Below, in pieces: positions 1 through 7,567 of a stretch of DNA of 12,302 bases (position 1 is the first letter of the stretch; each line of letters starts with the position of its first letter). The notes below the pieces were generated by a model. The model saw nothing but the letters and a program-made list of their open reading frames with translations. It had not been told where the DNA came from and did not search any database. This DNA is from JBALVO01 sp036961445 (GTDB taxonomy: Bacteria > Pseudomonadota > Gammaproteobacteria > Pseudomonadales > Halieaceae), in contig JBALVO010000114.1 of assembly GCA_036961445.1 (NCBI GenBank), positions 1-12,302 on the forward strand, written 5' to 3'. The position numbers and the translations under genes were made by a program.

Positions 1-200
1 TGTCTCTTTTTCCCAGCTGGCTTTCCTTCCTGGGAAAAATCGGCGCCCTGCGAGCCATTGCCGGTTTCGCCGTGCAGTACTGGTTTTACGCCCAGCTGGA
101 ATCACTGGGACGCAATGGCGTGGCAGCGCCCGACACATCGGTATTTGCAGCCACCCGGCAGTTAATGAAGTCCCAGAAGCAGTGGTCGGACGCGCGGTAA
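1..200 (+). CDS. C-terminal fragment of an unrecognised protein
   Basis: An open frame enters from the left edge (first whole codon at position 3) and ends at TAA 198-200, giving about 65 residues. The fragment is rich in aromatic and hydrophobic residues at first (SWLSFLGKIGALRAIAGFAV, then QYWFYAQLES). It ends in a polar, basic tail (RQLMKSQKQWSDAR). I do not recognise the family. The early hydrophobic part could be a membrane or lipid-facing helix, but that is a guess. It is convergent with the DUF3604 gene, whose stop lies 35 bases away. No hairpin terminator is evident in the short gap. It is called coding because the frame is open to the edge and the next gene starts its own stop just beyond it. 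Confidence 0.55.
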   Translation, partial: SLFPSWLSFLGKIGALRAIAGFAVQYWFYAQLESLGRNGVAAPDTSVFAATRQLMKSQKQWSDAR

Positions 201-234
201 CGCCGGGCGTCATCAACCAGAGATTATTCTGAGC

Positions 235-2151
235 TTACTCCCCGGGGGTATACCAGATAGGGGAGGTGTAGGCCCGCTCCTGTATCGTTGCTGGCCCCTC
301 CTGCGGTGGCTCGATTTGTAATGCCACCGCGTCATACAACGAATGCCGCGGTGTCGGAATTTGCAGTACCCGCACATAGTAAAACGCCCGCTGCTGTGGG
401 TTGAAGTCAGGATCAGTCCATAAAGCGGACAGCTGCTGTGCACCAATACTGTTGTCGTAGTGCGTGGTGCCAAGGTCTACCGTGTTACCCACAGCTGGCA
501 GCTTGCCGGAAGCGTCCAGCTGACGATCATCGGACCAGGCCACGTTGAAGACTCGCTCATGTTGCACTCCGGATGAATCCACCCAGCCCTTGATAACCTG
601 GACACGATCGAGATTAGCGCCAACTGCGTCTTTTACCGCATGAATCATCATCTGCGGGGCGCGCTCAGGCTCGGTAGTGGTGGCCGCGCTCAAGTTCCCG
701 CCCATGGGAACGCCCAGCTGATAACCCAGCGTAGCGAAATCAGCGGAGTCCAGGGTAGTTTCATCAAACTCCCAGCCGCCAAACACCCTTACCTGCATCC
801 GCGTGCCGGTGGTGGCGTAAACTTCCTTGCGCTGGAATGCCGCGAAAATTTCCTCGCGGCTATTATCTTTCGCCCACACAGCCGCCAGTCCCGAGGCAGA
901 CATACTCCAACCAGTGACCCGACCACCACCAATGCTGTCGTCGCTGCGTTTGCCTTCGGGCACGGAGTCACGGGCAAACTTACCCCAGAAATTGTCTTCC
1001 TCCGCCGAAGCAAGCCCTGAATGTGAATCGGTGGAGCCGATCAAGCCAAACTGGTAGGGATTAACTCCGGTTTTCTGCTCCAGTTCCAGACCCAACAACA
1101 GTGCCGGGCGGGCATAATCAGCAGCAGTGGGCTGGTATTCCTCAAGGTCCTGCTGGATGTAATGGGTATACGTTTCAAAGTCAGCAAATTCGTCGTCAGG
1201 CGATACACTAGGGTGGGTTTCAGAATCACCCTTGATCTGTGTTATTTCCGACACCGGCTCCCAGCGCATGCGACGCTGCGCATACTCGGCGGTGATGGGT
1301 GCCCCTTTCAACGTGGTTTCCGCGTACATGTAGCCTTTGGATATATTGGAGTTGTGTGGCATTGCTACAAACCTGGCACTCGTCCTGTCGCTGGTCTCTT
1401 CCAGAAATGTCCAAAGATCTTCCGGGTACTGGCTCTGGTCAGAACCATAGGGCACGAACTGTTTGGCTTTATCTCCGGCATCGGGCGTAAATACAATACG
1501 ATGCAGATTGGCACCGGTTGGTATCGAACTCCATTCCCAGCCGATAAACGTGGTGAATTGACCGGGAATATTGTGCCGCTCTGCAGCATCCACAATTTCA
1601 TGCCACGCGGTAGTTTCTGTTGCCAGGGTATCGCCGAAAGTATTTTCAGGTAATACATTAGCCGCATCCGCTACCGGGTCTCCCCCGGGCTGCTCCGCGG
1701 CGACTGGCAACAAGGAATTGAAAAAATCGCTGCCGGCGCCGCCTGCTATGGCGCGGTTTAACAGGGTAACGGCAAACCAGCGCTTCAGGTTTCCCCACAA
1801 GCCTAGATCTTCCTCATCAGCGGTACCCAGGTTTATAGCTCTGATGACCCCCATCAACTCGGCATGATCCGAGACCACAAGAAAATCCAGCGGCGTGCCT
1901 ATCTGCACGCGGGCGCGATTGAAAGGATGAATAACCGGTAAGCCTTTGGCCCAACGATAAGCCGTATCAGGATCAGCTGTCTGGTTCTTATTAAGGTAAG
2001 CATCAAAGGAATAAGAAGTATGCAAATGAGTATCACCAAACAACAGCTGATTGGCGTCCTGCGCCAGCGCTACCTGCGCTGAACCAATCAGAACCAACAT
2101 CGCCAGGCTATTGCTGCGCCATGTAGTACTAACACATTTACCTTTGATCAT
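235..2151 (-). CDS. Exported DUF3604 family protein (PHP-like metal-binding motifs)
   Basis: A 638-residue protein of the DUF3604 family, whose reaction is not established as far as I know. A signal peptide is visible: basic start, hydrophobic stretch at about residues 17-28 and an ALA-Q cleavage site near residue 30, so the mature protein should act in the periplasm or outside. Family hallmarks follow in order: GDTHLHTSYSFD (39-50, with H42 and H44), VVSDHAE (92-98), FIGWEWSS (202-209), AMPHNSN (263-269), EITQIKGDSE (302-311) and GSTDSHSGL (372-380). The HxH, DH and DSH motifs resemble metal ligands of the PHP superfamily, so a metal-dependent hydrolase is a reasonable inference. The length fits the family. 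The start ATG at 2151 has only a weak GGA upstream. It lies 52 bases downstream of the alkylsulfatase on the same strand and probably shares its transcript. The substrate is unknown. Confidence 0.9.
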   Translation of the reverse strand: MIKGKCVSTTWRSNSLAMLVLIGSAQVALAQDANQLLFGDTHLHTSYSFDAYLNKNQTADPDTAYRWAKGLPVIHPFNRARVQIGTPLDFLVVSDHAELMGVIRAINLGTADEEDLGLWGNLKRWFAVTLLNRAIAGGAGSDFFNSLLPVAAEQPGGDPVADAANVLPENTFGDTLATETTAWHEIVDAAERHNIPGQFTTFIGWEWSSIPTGANLHRIVFTPDAGDKAKQFVPYGSDQSQYPEDLWTFLEETSDRTSARFVAMPHNSNISKGYMYAETTLKGAPITAEYAQRRMRWEPVSEITQIKGDSETHPSVSPDDEFADFETYTHYIQQDLEEYQPTAADYARPALLLGLELEQKTGVNPYQFGLIGSTDSHSGLASAEEDNFWGKFARDSVPEGKRSDDSIGGGRVTGWSMSASGLAAVWAKDNSREEIFAAFQRKEVYATTGTRMQVRVFGGWEFDETTLDSADFATLGYQLGVPMGGNLSAATTTEPERAPQMMIHAVKDAVGANLDRVQVIKGWVDSSGVQHERVFNVAWSDDRQLDASGKLPAVGNTVDLGTTHYDNSIGAQQLSALWTDPDFNPQQRAFYYVRVLQIPTPRHSLYDAVALQIEPPQEGPATIQERAYTSPIWYTPGE

Positions 2152-2203
2152 CGTATATCCATTTTTATAGAAGTTATTGACAGTGCGCTACGACAGAATA
2201 TCT

Positions 2204-4201
2204 CTACGGGGTCACTATATTAAACAGGCCATCAGGATTATCAAACAGAGAAAAGAAGCGCACCAGATCAATGACACTGCCATCTACGTTCAACTCATCG
2301 GAGGTTAAGGTTTCGCGCAGCCCTACATCACCGATAAGCATACGCACAAACAATTCATGGGTCAGGGACAAGGTGGCATTGGCATCTACCGGCTGATCAA
2401 TTTGCGCATAATGCATCACCGAATTTCTAACCGTCATAAGGTAAGACTCATCCAGGTCACTAAAGCGTATAGCCACAGACATTTCCACGCCGCTGGCCTT
2501 TGGCCCATTGAGCCGCACGGTCATGGACTGCATAAATTTATCGATCGGTGTGCGCTTAAGCAAGTCCACCACCAACGCCATGTCAACGACCTGATCTGGC
2601 ACGCCATGGCGCAACTCATAGGCCGCGGTAAGGTAGACATCGCGCCATGGCCCAGATTCCGCCTGGTAGCCCAGTTGATCATAAGTATTGGCCAAAAGAC
2701 CCCTGGCCTGTGCATTATCGGCATCGGCAAACACCAGATGATTTAACAGCTCCGCTGCCCACCGGTACTCGCCCGCGTCGTAGGCCGCCCTGCCCTTTTC
2801 CAACATTGCCTGCGCACCACCAGCCAGGTCAACATAGCGCTTCCCTGCTGCCTCTGGAGGCAGGCTGTTAAGGTTTGCCGGATTGGCGTCATACCACCCC
2901 AGGTAGCCCTGATAAACCGCCTTGGAATTGTGCCGCAAAGTGCCGTAGTAACCGCGGTTGGCAAACCCTTGTTCAAGGGATTCCGGCAGTGAGATTTCCT
3001 CGGCTATTTCCCGCGGCGTCAATCCCGAGTTAAACAATCTTACCGTTTGGTCGTGTATGTATTTATAGGTATCGCGCTGCTGCTCCAGGTAAGACTTTAT
3101 GCTGTCTTGCCCCCACACTGGCCAATGGTGACTGGCGAAATACGTATCCGCCCCATTGGACAAAGCAATCATTTCATCGATATAGCCACTCCACTTTAAA
3201 GCATCGCGAACTTTGGCGCCGCGCAGGGTGTATAGATTATGCATGGTGCGTGTCGCCACCTCGGCACCGCAATAAGCCCCCAGTTGCGGCAGTGAAAAAG
3301 TCAGCTCGGCAGGCGCCTCGGACGACGGGGCATTCTGGAAAACAAAATCCACCCCATCAATAGTCTTTTCCTGCGGCGTAGTACTGATTATTTCCGTCGG
3401 CTCAATCACACCAACAGAACCAAATGCCGGCGCCTTGCCCAGACCGGAACCCACATGCCCACGCGCATCCCGCGCCAGATTTTTGCCATACATAAGCATT
3501 GAGCGTCGGGTCATTGCAGTGCCGGCGATAATGTTTTCGCTGATGGCCTCCTCCATGAATCCTTCTGGCGCTATGACTCGAACCTTACCCTCGCTGTACT
3601 GCTGTTCGGTGATAACACCATAAACGCCGCCAAAATGATCGATGTGGCTGTGGGTAAAAATCACCGCTACTACGGGCTTGTCACCCAGATGTTCCCGCGC
3701 CAGGGCCAGTGCGGCAGCAGCGGTTTCTTTTGCCGTTAACGGGTCGACAATAATCCAGCCCGTTTCACCCACGATAATACTCATATTGGCCAGGTCATAG
3801 CCGCGAACCTGGTAAACTCCATCAGTGACTTTGAACAGACCGGCAATGTTATTCAGTGATGCCTGGCGCCACAGGCTGGGATTGACGCTGGACGGTGCAT
3901 CACCTTCAATAAAGTCGTAAGCGGGAAGATTCCATACCAAATTCCCCTGCTGATTTTTCACCACAACGTTAGTGTCGCCGCCAATAAAACCGCGGGTGGC
4001 ATCCTCAAAGTCCTGCTGGTCGGACAAAGAGAGGGAATCCGCTATTGCCGCATTCGCCTGGGCGGTATAGGCCGTGGGTGCGGAATGTCCCTGGGCGTCG
4101 GCGCTCGCATCGACCTCCACGCTATTGTCGCTGCACGCAGCCAGAACAAGCGGTAACACGAGCGCCAGTGTTGAGATTCCGCCCCTTATTTTCATAGGCA
4201 T
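2204..4201 (-). CDS. Alkylsulfatase, SdsA1/BDS1-type metallo-beta-lactamase-fold, predicted lipoprotein
   Basis: A 665-residue zinc alkylsulfatase that should hydrolyse primary or related alkyl sulfate esters to alcohol and sulfate. The N-terminus is a lipoprotein signal with lipobox LAAC (cysteine 23). Ser follows the Cys, so outer-membrane sorting is likely. The metallo-beta-lactamase domain covers roughly residues 110-370 and carries THSHIDHFGG (183-192: H184, H186, D188, H189), E295 in SSEAPAE, E314 in CGAE and H359 in ASHHWPVWG. From memory of Pseudomonas SdsA1, its ligands H169, H171, D173, H174, E280, E299 and H344 all match with a constant offset of 15. A dimerisation domain (about 390-530) and an SCP2-like C-terminal domain (about 540-665) follow. 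The start at 4201 has GGGAG about 11 bases upstream; a second in-frame ATG two codons later is possible. It is first in a unit with the DUF3604 gene and divergent from an acyl-CoA synthetase. Confidence 0.93.
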   Translation of the reverse strand: MPMKIRGGISTLALVLPLVLAACSDNSVEVDASADAQGHSAPTAYTAQANAAIADSLSLSDQQDFEDATRGFIGGDTNVVVKNQQGNLVWNLPAYDFIEGDAPSSVNPSLWRQASLNNIAGLFKVTDGVYQVRGYDLANMSIIVGETGWIIVDPLTAKETAAAALALAREHLGDKPVVAVIFTHSHIDHFGGVYGVITEQQYSEGKVRVIAPEGFMEEAISENIIAGTAMTRRSMLMYGKNLARDARGHVGSGLGKAPAFGSVGVIEPTEIISTTPQEKTIDGVDFVFQNAPSSEAPAELTFSLPQLGAYCGAEVATRTMHNLYTLRGAKVRDALKWSGYIDEMIALSNGADTYFASHHWPVWGQDSIKSYLEQQRDTYKYIHDQTVRLFNSGLTPREIAEEISLPESLEQGFANRGYYGTLRHNSKAVYQGYLGWYDANPANLNSLPPEAAGKRYVDLAGGAQAMLEKGRAAYDAGEYRWAAELLNHLVFADADNAQARGLLANTYDQLGYQAESGPWRDVYLTAAYELRHGVPDQVVDMALVVDLLKRTPIDKFMQSMTVRLNGPKASGVEMSVAIRFSDLDESYLMTVRNSVMHYAQIDQPVDANATLSLTHELFVRMLIGDVGLRETLTSDELNVDGSVIDLVRFFSLFDNPDGLFNIVTP

Positions 4202-4320
4202 GGTTTAATTTACTCCCGTGGTGGCCCACATTTGCGCGATTTGAGGGGGGACATTCTAAACTGCGACGCCAAGTAACGATATACTAAACAGGTCCCGACC
4301 ATTATGAGTAAGAGTCCCAA
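4202..4320. promoter_or_regulatory. Divergent intergenic region between alkylsulfatase and acyl-CoA synthetase
   Basis: These 119 bases must hold the promoters for both divergent genes unless transcription comes from farther away. By eye there is a -10-like TATACT on the + strand at 4280-4285 and a -10-like TAGAAT on the minus strand at 4253-4258. Neither has a good -35 hexamer at 16-18 bases. The ribosome site of the sulfatase (GGGAG, minus strand, about 4213-4217) is inside it. A short AGTA/TACT inverted pair (4272-4285) overlaps the + strand -10 candidate but is too small to call an operator. The shared region allows joint control of the two directions, which is an inference from layout only. 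Confidence 0.35.
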
Positions 4321-5847
4321 GTGGTAAGCAGCAAAGCGAGCGTCGATAAGCTACAACAATTACTGGCCACACAAGCGACGCGACAACCCGACGCGATTGC
4401 GCTGTGGTGGCAGGGCGTGGCGACCACCTATGCTGCATTGAACAACCGCGTACTGGCACTGGCAGCTCGTCTGGCCAGCAGCGGCCGTGTCGGTGACCGA
4501 GTCGCCGTGTTGGCCTGGAATTGCCCTGCGTTTATGGAGTTGATTTATGCAGTCCCTGCCAGCGGCAGAGTGCTGGTGCCGCTAAATGCCAGGCTCGCAC
4601 CCGCAGAGTTGATCTACCAGCTGCAATCTGCGGGGGTAAGTACCCTGTTTGCCGACCCCGAATTGCTCGAACCTGTAGCGCATCATGCGGATTTCCCCGG
4701 GGATATCCAGGTAATCAAGCTGCAGGTGGAATACGAACACTGGCTGGCCTCGGGCCCGACTGCGCAATTGCCAGAAACTGCACAAGACGACCCGGTGTGG
4801 ATACTTTACACCTCAGGCTCCACTGGCCGGCCCAAAGGTGCGGTGTTAACGCATCAGTCATTCATGGCCGGACTAGGCTCCGCAGCATTGGGGCGTCCGG
4901 TGGCTGCAGATGACAAATATCTTTATCCCTTCCCGTTATTTCATGTCGCGGCCCACAATGTGTTGCTGCAACACCAGTATGGCGCAGCAGTGGTACTGAC
5001 CCGGTCTTTTGACCCGGGCACCACACTGCAAGCCTGCCGTGAACTGCAGGTGACAACCCTGTCACTGGCACCGACCATGATTGCGATGTTGCTGGACCAT
5101 GCGGATTTCAGCGCCGCTGATCTACATTGTGTACGCACCATTGGCTATGGCGCATCTGCCATGCCACAGACACTGCTACAGCGACTATTGAGCGAGACCG
5201 ATGTAGGCCTGTGCCAGAGCTATGGTATGACCGAATTGTCAGGCTGTGCCGCCTTTCTAACAGTCGAGGATCACCGACTGGCCGCCACCACCCGACCGGA
5301 ATTACTGCAATCTGTGGGCAGACCGCTGCCGTCGGTGGAGATCACGCTGGTGAATGACGATGGACTGTCCTGCGCCACCGGCGAGCGCGGCGAAATTCTG
5401 GTCAAAGCCGCGCAGTGCATGCGCGGGTACTGGCAACAGCCTGAGGCAACTGCCAAGGCGATTGTTGACGGCTGGCTGCACACCGGCGACATTGGCCGTT
5501 TTGACCACGAGGGCTATCTGTACATTGTCGATCGCAAAAAAGACATGATTGTCAGCGGCGGGGAAAACGTCGCCTCCAAAGAAGTGGAAGAAGTTCTGCG
5601 CTTACACCCGACGGTCAAGGATTGCGCCGTGATCGGCCTGGCGGATGATAAATGGGGTGAGTTGCTTTGTGCGGTATTGCAACTCAAAGGCGAGGTCAGC
5701 GATCAGGAATTGGGCGATCACTGCCGGACACACCTGGCATCTTACAAAACGCCAAAAAGATGGGTGCGCGTGGCGGCCCTGCCCGTCAACGCCAGCGGTA
5801 AAATTGATAAACCGGCTTTGCGACTGGCCCAGGCGGCCATCACTTAG
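4321..5847 (+). CDS. Class I acyl-CoA synthetase (AMP-forming ligase, ANL superfamily)
   Basis: A 508-residue adenylate-forming enzyme that should activate a carboxylic acid, probably a fatty acid, to its acyl-CoA via acyl-AMP in the cytoplasm. All core motifs are intact: P-loop TSGSTGRPKG (164-173), YGASA (276-280), YGMTE (301-305), HTGDIGRF (387-394), DRKKDMIVSGGEN (404-416) and NASGKIDK (490-497), in which K494 is the expected catalytic lysine of the C-terminal domain. Length and order fit the FadD/MenE-like single-chain ligases; the acid substrate cannot be read from sequence. The start is GTG 4321. An in-frame stop at 4309-4311 excludes an earlier start, and the nearby ATG 4304 is in another frame that closes at once. 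The ribosome site is weak. It is divergent from the alkylsulfatase, suggesting use of the fatty acid made from released alcohols. Confidence 0.92.
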   Translation: MVSSKASVDKLQQLLATQATRQPDAIALWWQGVATTYAALNNRVLALAARLASSGRVGDRVAVLAWNCPAFMELIYAVPASGRVLVPLNARLAPAELIYQLQSAGVSTLFADPELLEPVAHHADFPGDIQVIKLQVEYEHWLASGPTAQLPETAQDDPVWILYTSGSTGRPKGAVLTHQSFMAGLGSAALGRPVAADDKYLYPFPLFHVAAHNVLLQHQYGAAVVLTRSFDPGTTLQACRELQVTTLSLAPTMIAMLLDHADFSAADLHCVRTIGYGASAMPQTLLQRLLSETDVGLCQSYGMTELSGCAAFLTVEDHRLAATTRPELLQSVGRPLPSVEITLVNDDGLSCATGERGEILVKAAQCMRGYWQQPEATAKAIVDGWLHTGDIGRFDHEGYLYIVDRKKDMIVSGGENVASKEVEEVLRLHPTVKDCAVIGLADDKWGELLCAVLQLKGEVSDQELGDHCRTHLASYKTPKRWVRVAALPVNASGKIDKPALRLAQAAIT

Positions 5848-6926
5848 CTATTATCCTGTTGATCAAGAAAGTCTGAGAATTCCTGTTCATAGAGTCTGAA
5901 AAAAACCAGCGTTATAGCAAAAACAATCGGACCGTAAATCAGACCAATCAGGCCAAACACCTGCAGGCCGCCGATCAGTGAAAAAAACACGACAACCGTA
6001 TTCATACTGGCACCTTGCATGAACAACGGTCGCAGAAAATTATCGATGGAGCCCACCACAAAAACACCCCATGCCAGCAGAAATAGTGCCCAGCCTGTAC
6101 TTCCAGTAATGGCAAGGTATAAAGCGGCTGGCAACCAGATCAGGGAAGTGCCTACTACCGGAATTAATGAGGCAAAGGCCATCATCGTACCCCAGAACAG
6201 CGCTGGGAATCCCGCCAGCCATAAACCGAAACCGCCGACAATGCCCTGCGTAACCGCAGTCAACAGGGACCCTAGCAAAGCGGATTTACTCACATCTACC
6301 ACTTCCTTGAACAAAGCATCTTCCTGAGAGCGTGACAGGGGCAGAGCATGGCGTATGAATTCGATAAACTTGTCGTGATCACGCAGCACAAAAAACAGCA
6401 CAAACAGCAGCAAAAAGAAGTTCACCATAAAAGTGGTCAAGCTACCCAACATAACCGTCGACACGCCAGCAAATTCACGGCCCGCTGTTCTGGCTATACC
6501 CAGCGCCTTGGACCTGATAACGTCGTGGTCAAAGGCACTGGGCGGCAAAATCTGCTCCAGGAATGACCTGATTTTCAATATCCACGGATGACTCAGCACC
6601 TCGCGAACATTGTCTATCGTGGCCCAGTCCCTAACGACAACAGAGTAATTGACACCCTGCTTCAAAATCGCCACCACCAGCAGGACCGTAGGGATAAGAA
6701 ACACCAGTGCCAACACCAGGCAACTGATCAAAGCAGCTGTGGATTTGCGGCCATTTAGTTTAACCACCAGCCAATCGTGTGCCGGAAATGCCAACATGCC
6801 AATGAGCATCCCCAGGATAATTGGCTGTAAAAATGGTTTAACCAGGAAAAAACAGGCGTACAACGCTATCGCCAGGAAGATCAGCAATACCATGCGATTG
6901 GAACGCCCTTCAAATAGGGTTTTCAT
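5844..6926 (-). CDS. AI-2E family transporter (PerM/TqsA-like membrane protein)
   Basis: A 360-residue polytopic inner-membrane protein of the AI-2E transporter family. The family includes TqsA, linked to autoinducer-2 export, and members described as ion antiporters, so the substrate here is open. Visible features are two close N-terminal membrane segments (about 12-30 and 33-52), a third at about 63-87, and a soluble stretch of roughly residues 90-155. After that come the C-terminal helices with family-like stretches ILGMLIGMLAFPAHDWL, FFVLRDHDKFIEF and GTSLIWLPAALYLAITGS. The conserved tail GLIYGPIVFAITLVFFRLYE is present. The start ATG 6926 has AAGG about 10 bases upstream. Its stop overlaps the end of the convergent acyl-CoA synthetase by 4 bases. 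No functional link to its neighbours is evident. Confidence 0.92.
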   Translation of the reverse strand: MKTLFEGRSNRMVLLIFLAIALYACFFLVKPFLQPIILGMLIGMLAFPAHDWLVVKLNGRKSTAALISCLVLALVFLIPTVLLVVAILKQGVNYSVVVRDWATIDNVREVLSHPWILKIRSFLEQILPPSAFDHDVIRSKALGIARTAGREFAGVSTVMLGSLTTFMVNFFLLLFVLFFVLRDHDKFIEFIRHALPLSRSQEDALFKEVVDVSKSALLGSLLTAVTQGIVGGFGLWLAGFPALFWGTMMAFASLIPVVGTSLIWLPAALYLAITGSTGWALFLLAWGVFVVGSIDNFLRPLFMQGASMNTVVVFFSLIGGLQVFGLIGLIYGPIVFAITLVFFRLYEQEFSDFLDQQDNS

Positions 6927-7031
6927 AACGGTTCTACCTTAAAGTGCGAATTACCACTGCCATTATCCAAATAACGGTGTTACTGCATATACGGCCGAGC
7001 ACAGAGCAACACCAGACTGGCGGGCAATGCA

Positions 7032-7241
7032 CTAATTGGTACGACTTCTTACATACGCCATAAACTCGTCAGCATTAGCTGCATGGTCCGCGTCTATTTT
7101 GCGGGAGATATCCGAATCGGCCATCATTTCCGGTGTATTGGGATAGACAATACGTTCCTCAAAAGCAATGCCTTTGTACATTAGCGCGTGCTTAACTATG
7201 TTGTGATAATTCGAATAGGGGAACCCGTGTAGCGTTATCAT
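7032..7241 (-). pseudogene. Glutathione S-transferase relic with in-frame internal deletion
   Basis: A 69-codon open frame that joins the two ends of a glutathione S-transferase. Residues 1-43 (MITLHGFPYSNY, then VKHALMYKGI, then IVYPNTPEMMADS) read as the start of the thioredoxin-like domain. They stop just where the family has its SP-x-GKVP glutathione-binding loop. Residues 44-69 (DISRKIDADHAANADEF, then MAYVRSRTN) resemble the extreme C-terminus of the same family. About 130-150 central residues, including the cis-proline loop and nearly all of the helical domain, are missing, with the junction near 7112/7113. The frame survives across the join. Only a weak ribosome site (GAGA) precedes it. 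It cannot be an active transferase. It may be a dead remnant or, less likely, an expressed microprotein. It sits beside a sulfatase relic on the same strand. Confidence 0.75.
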
Positions 7242-7567
7242 CTTGTGTTCTCTGTGAGTGACAATCAGTTGACCAAAATAGTCTCTTTTCAGAAAAAATC
7301 AACGACGGCTTTTATGTCGAGCGACCCTGGACTGGGTATTATCCAACGCGCGGGGATACTGTGCAGCCAGGTTATTGTATTCATCCGGGTCGTCGTTGAT
7401 GTTAAATAAATAGTTGGTAACAGTGGCTTATGCACCAGCGGGTACGAGTCCAGGCCTACATCGACAGGTAACGCAATGTGTATAAATATTGACCGCCAGG
7501 GTCATGTTCAGTGGCATCGGCTCAACTTATCATTGCTGGCGATAAAACCTCACAGGAATGTAGAGCC
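7242..7567. other. Decayed spacer between two relics and the propeller gene
   Basis: This 326-base stretch holds no intact gene. It contains the sulfatase tail relic (7299-7427, minus strand), scattered protein-like reading in shifted minus-strand frames up to about 7520, and the leader of the secreted propeller gene. In that leader an AGGA at about 7553-7556 is the likely ribosome site. I see no convincing hairpin terminator or strong promoter. Confidence 0.5.
7299..7427 (-). pseudogene. C-terminal relic of a formylglycine-type sulfatase
   Basis: On the minus strand a 42-codon stretch ending at TGA (7299-7301) reads NYLFNINDDPDEYNNLAAQY, then PRALDN, ending in a basic tail. The pattern LF(D/N)-x-x-x-DP-x-E-x-x-NLA is characteristic of the C-terminal region of arylsulfatase-type (S1) sulfatases. 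The frame is cut by a stop codon at 7428-7430. There is an apparent frameshift in the ATTTATTT tract near 7410: upstream of it, another frame continues with a plausible protein-like stretch (VDVGLDSYPLVHKPLLPT). No upstream catalytic C-x-P-x-R motif exists, because the next gene on the other strand begins near 7568. It is therefore a tail fragment, unrelated in fold to the alkylsulfatase at 2204-4201. Its 5' part was presumably lost when this region was rearranged. Confidence 0.65.

Noticed and set aside
1162..1653. A 163-codon open frame on the + strand inside the DUF3604 gene
   Set aside because: It is antisense to a clear family member, lacks recognisable motifs and a ribosome site, and reads like a reversed coding sequence.
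7511..7567. N-terminal extension of the propeller protein from GTG 7511
   Set aside because: It would place 19 polar residues before a normal signal peptide. ATG 7568 has AGGA upstream and starts directly at the signal sequence.
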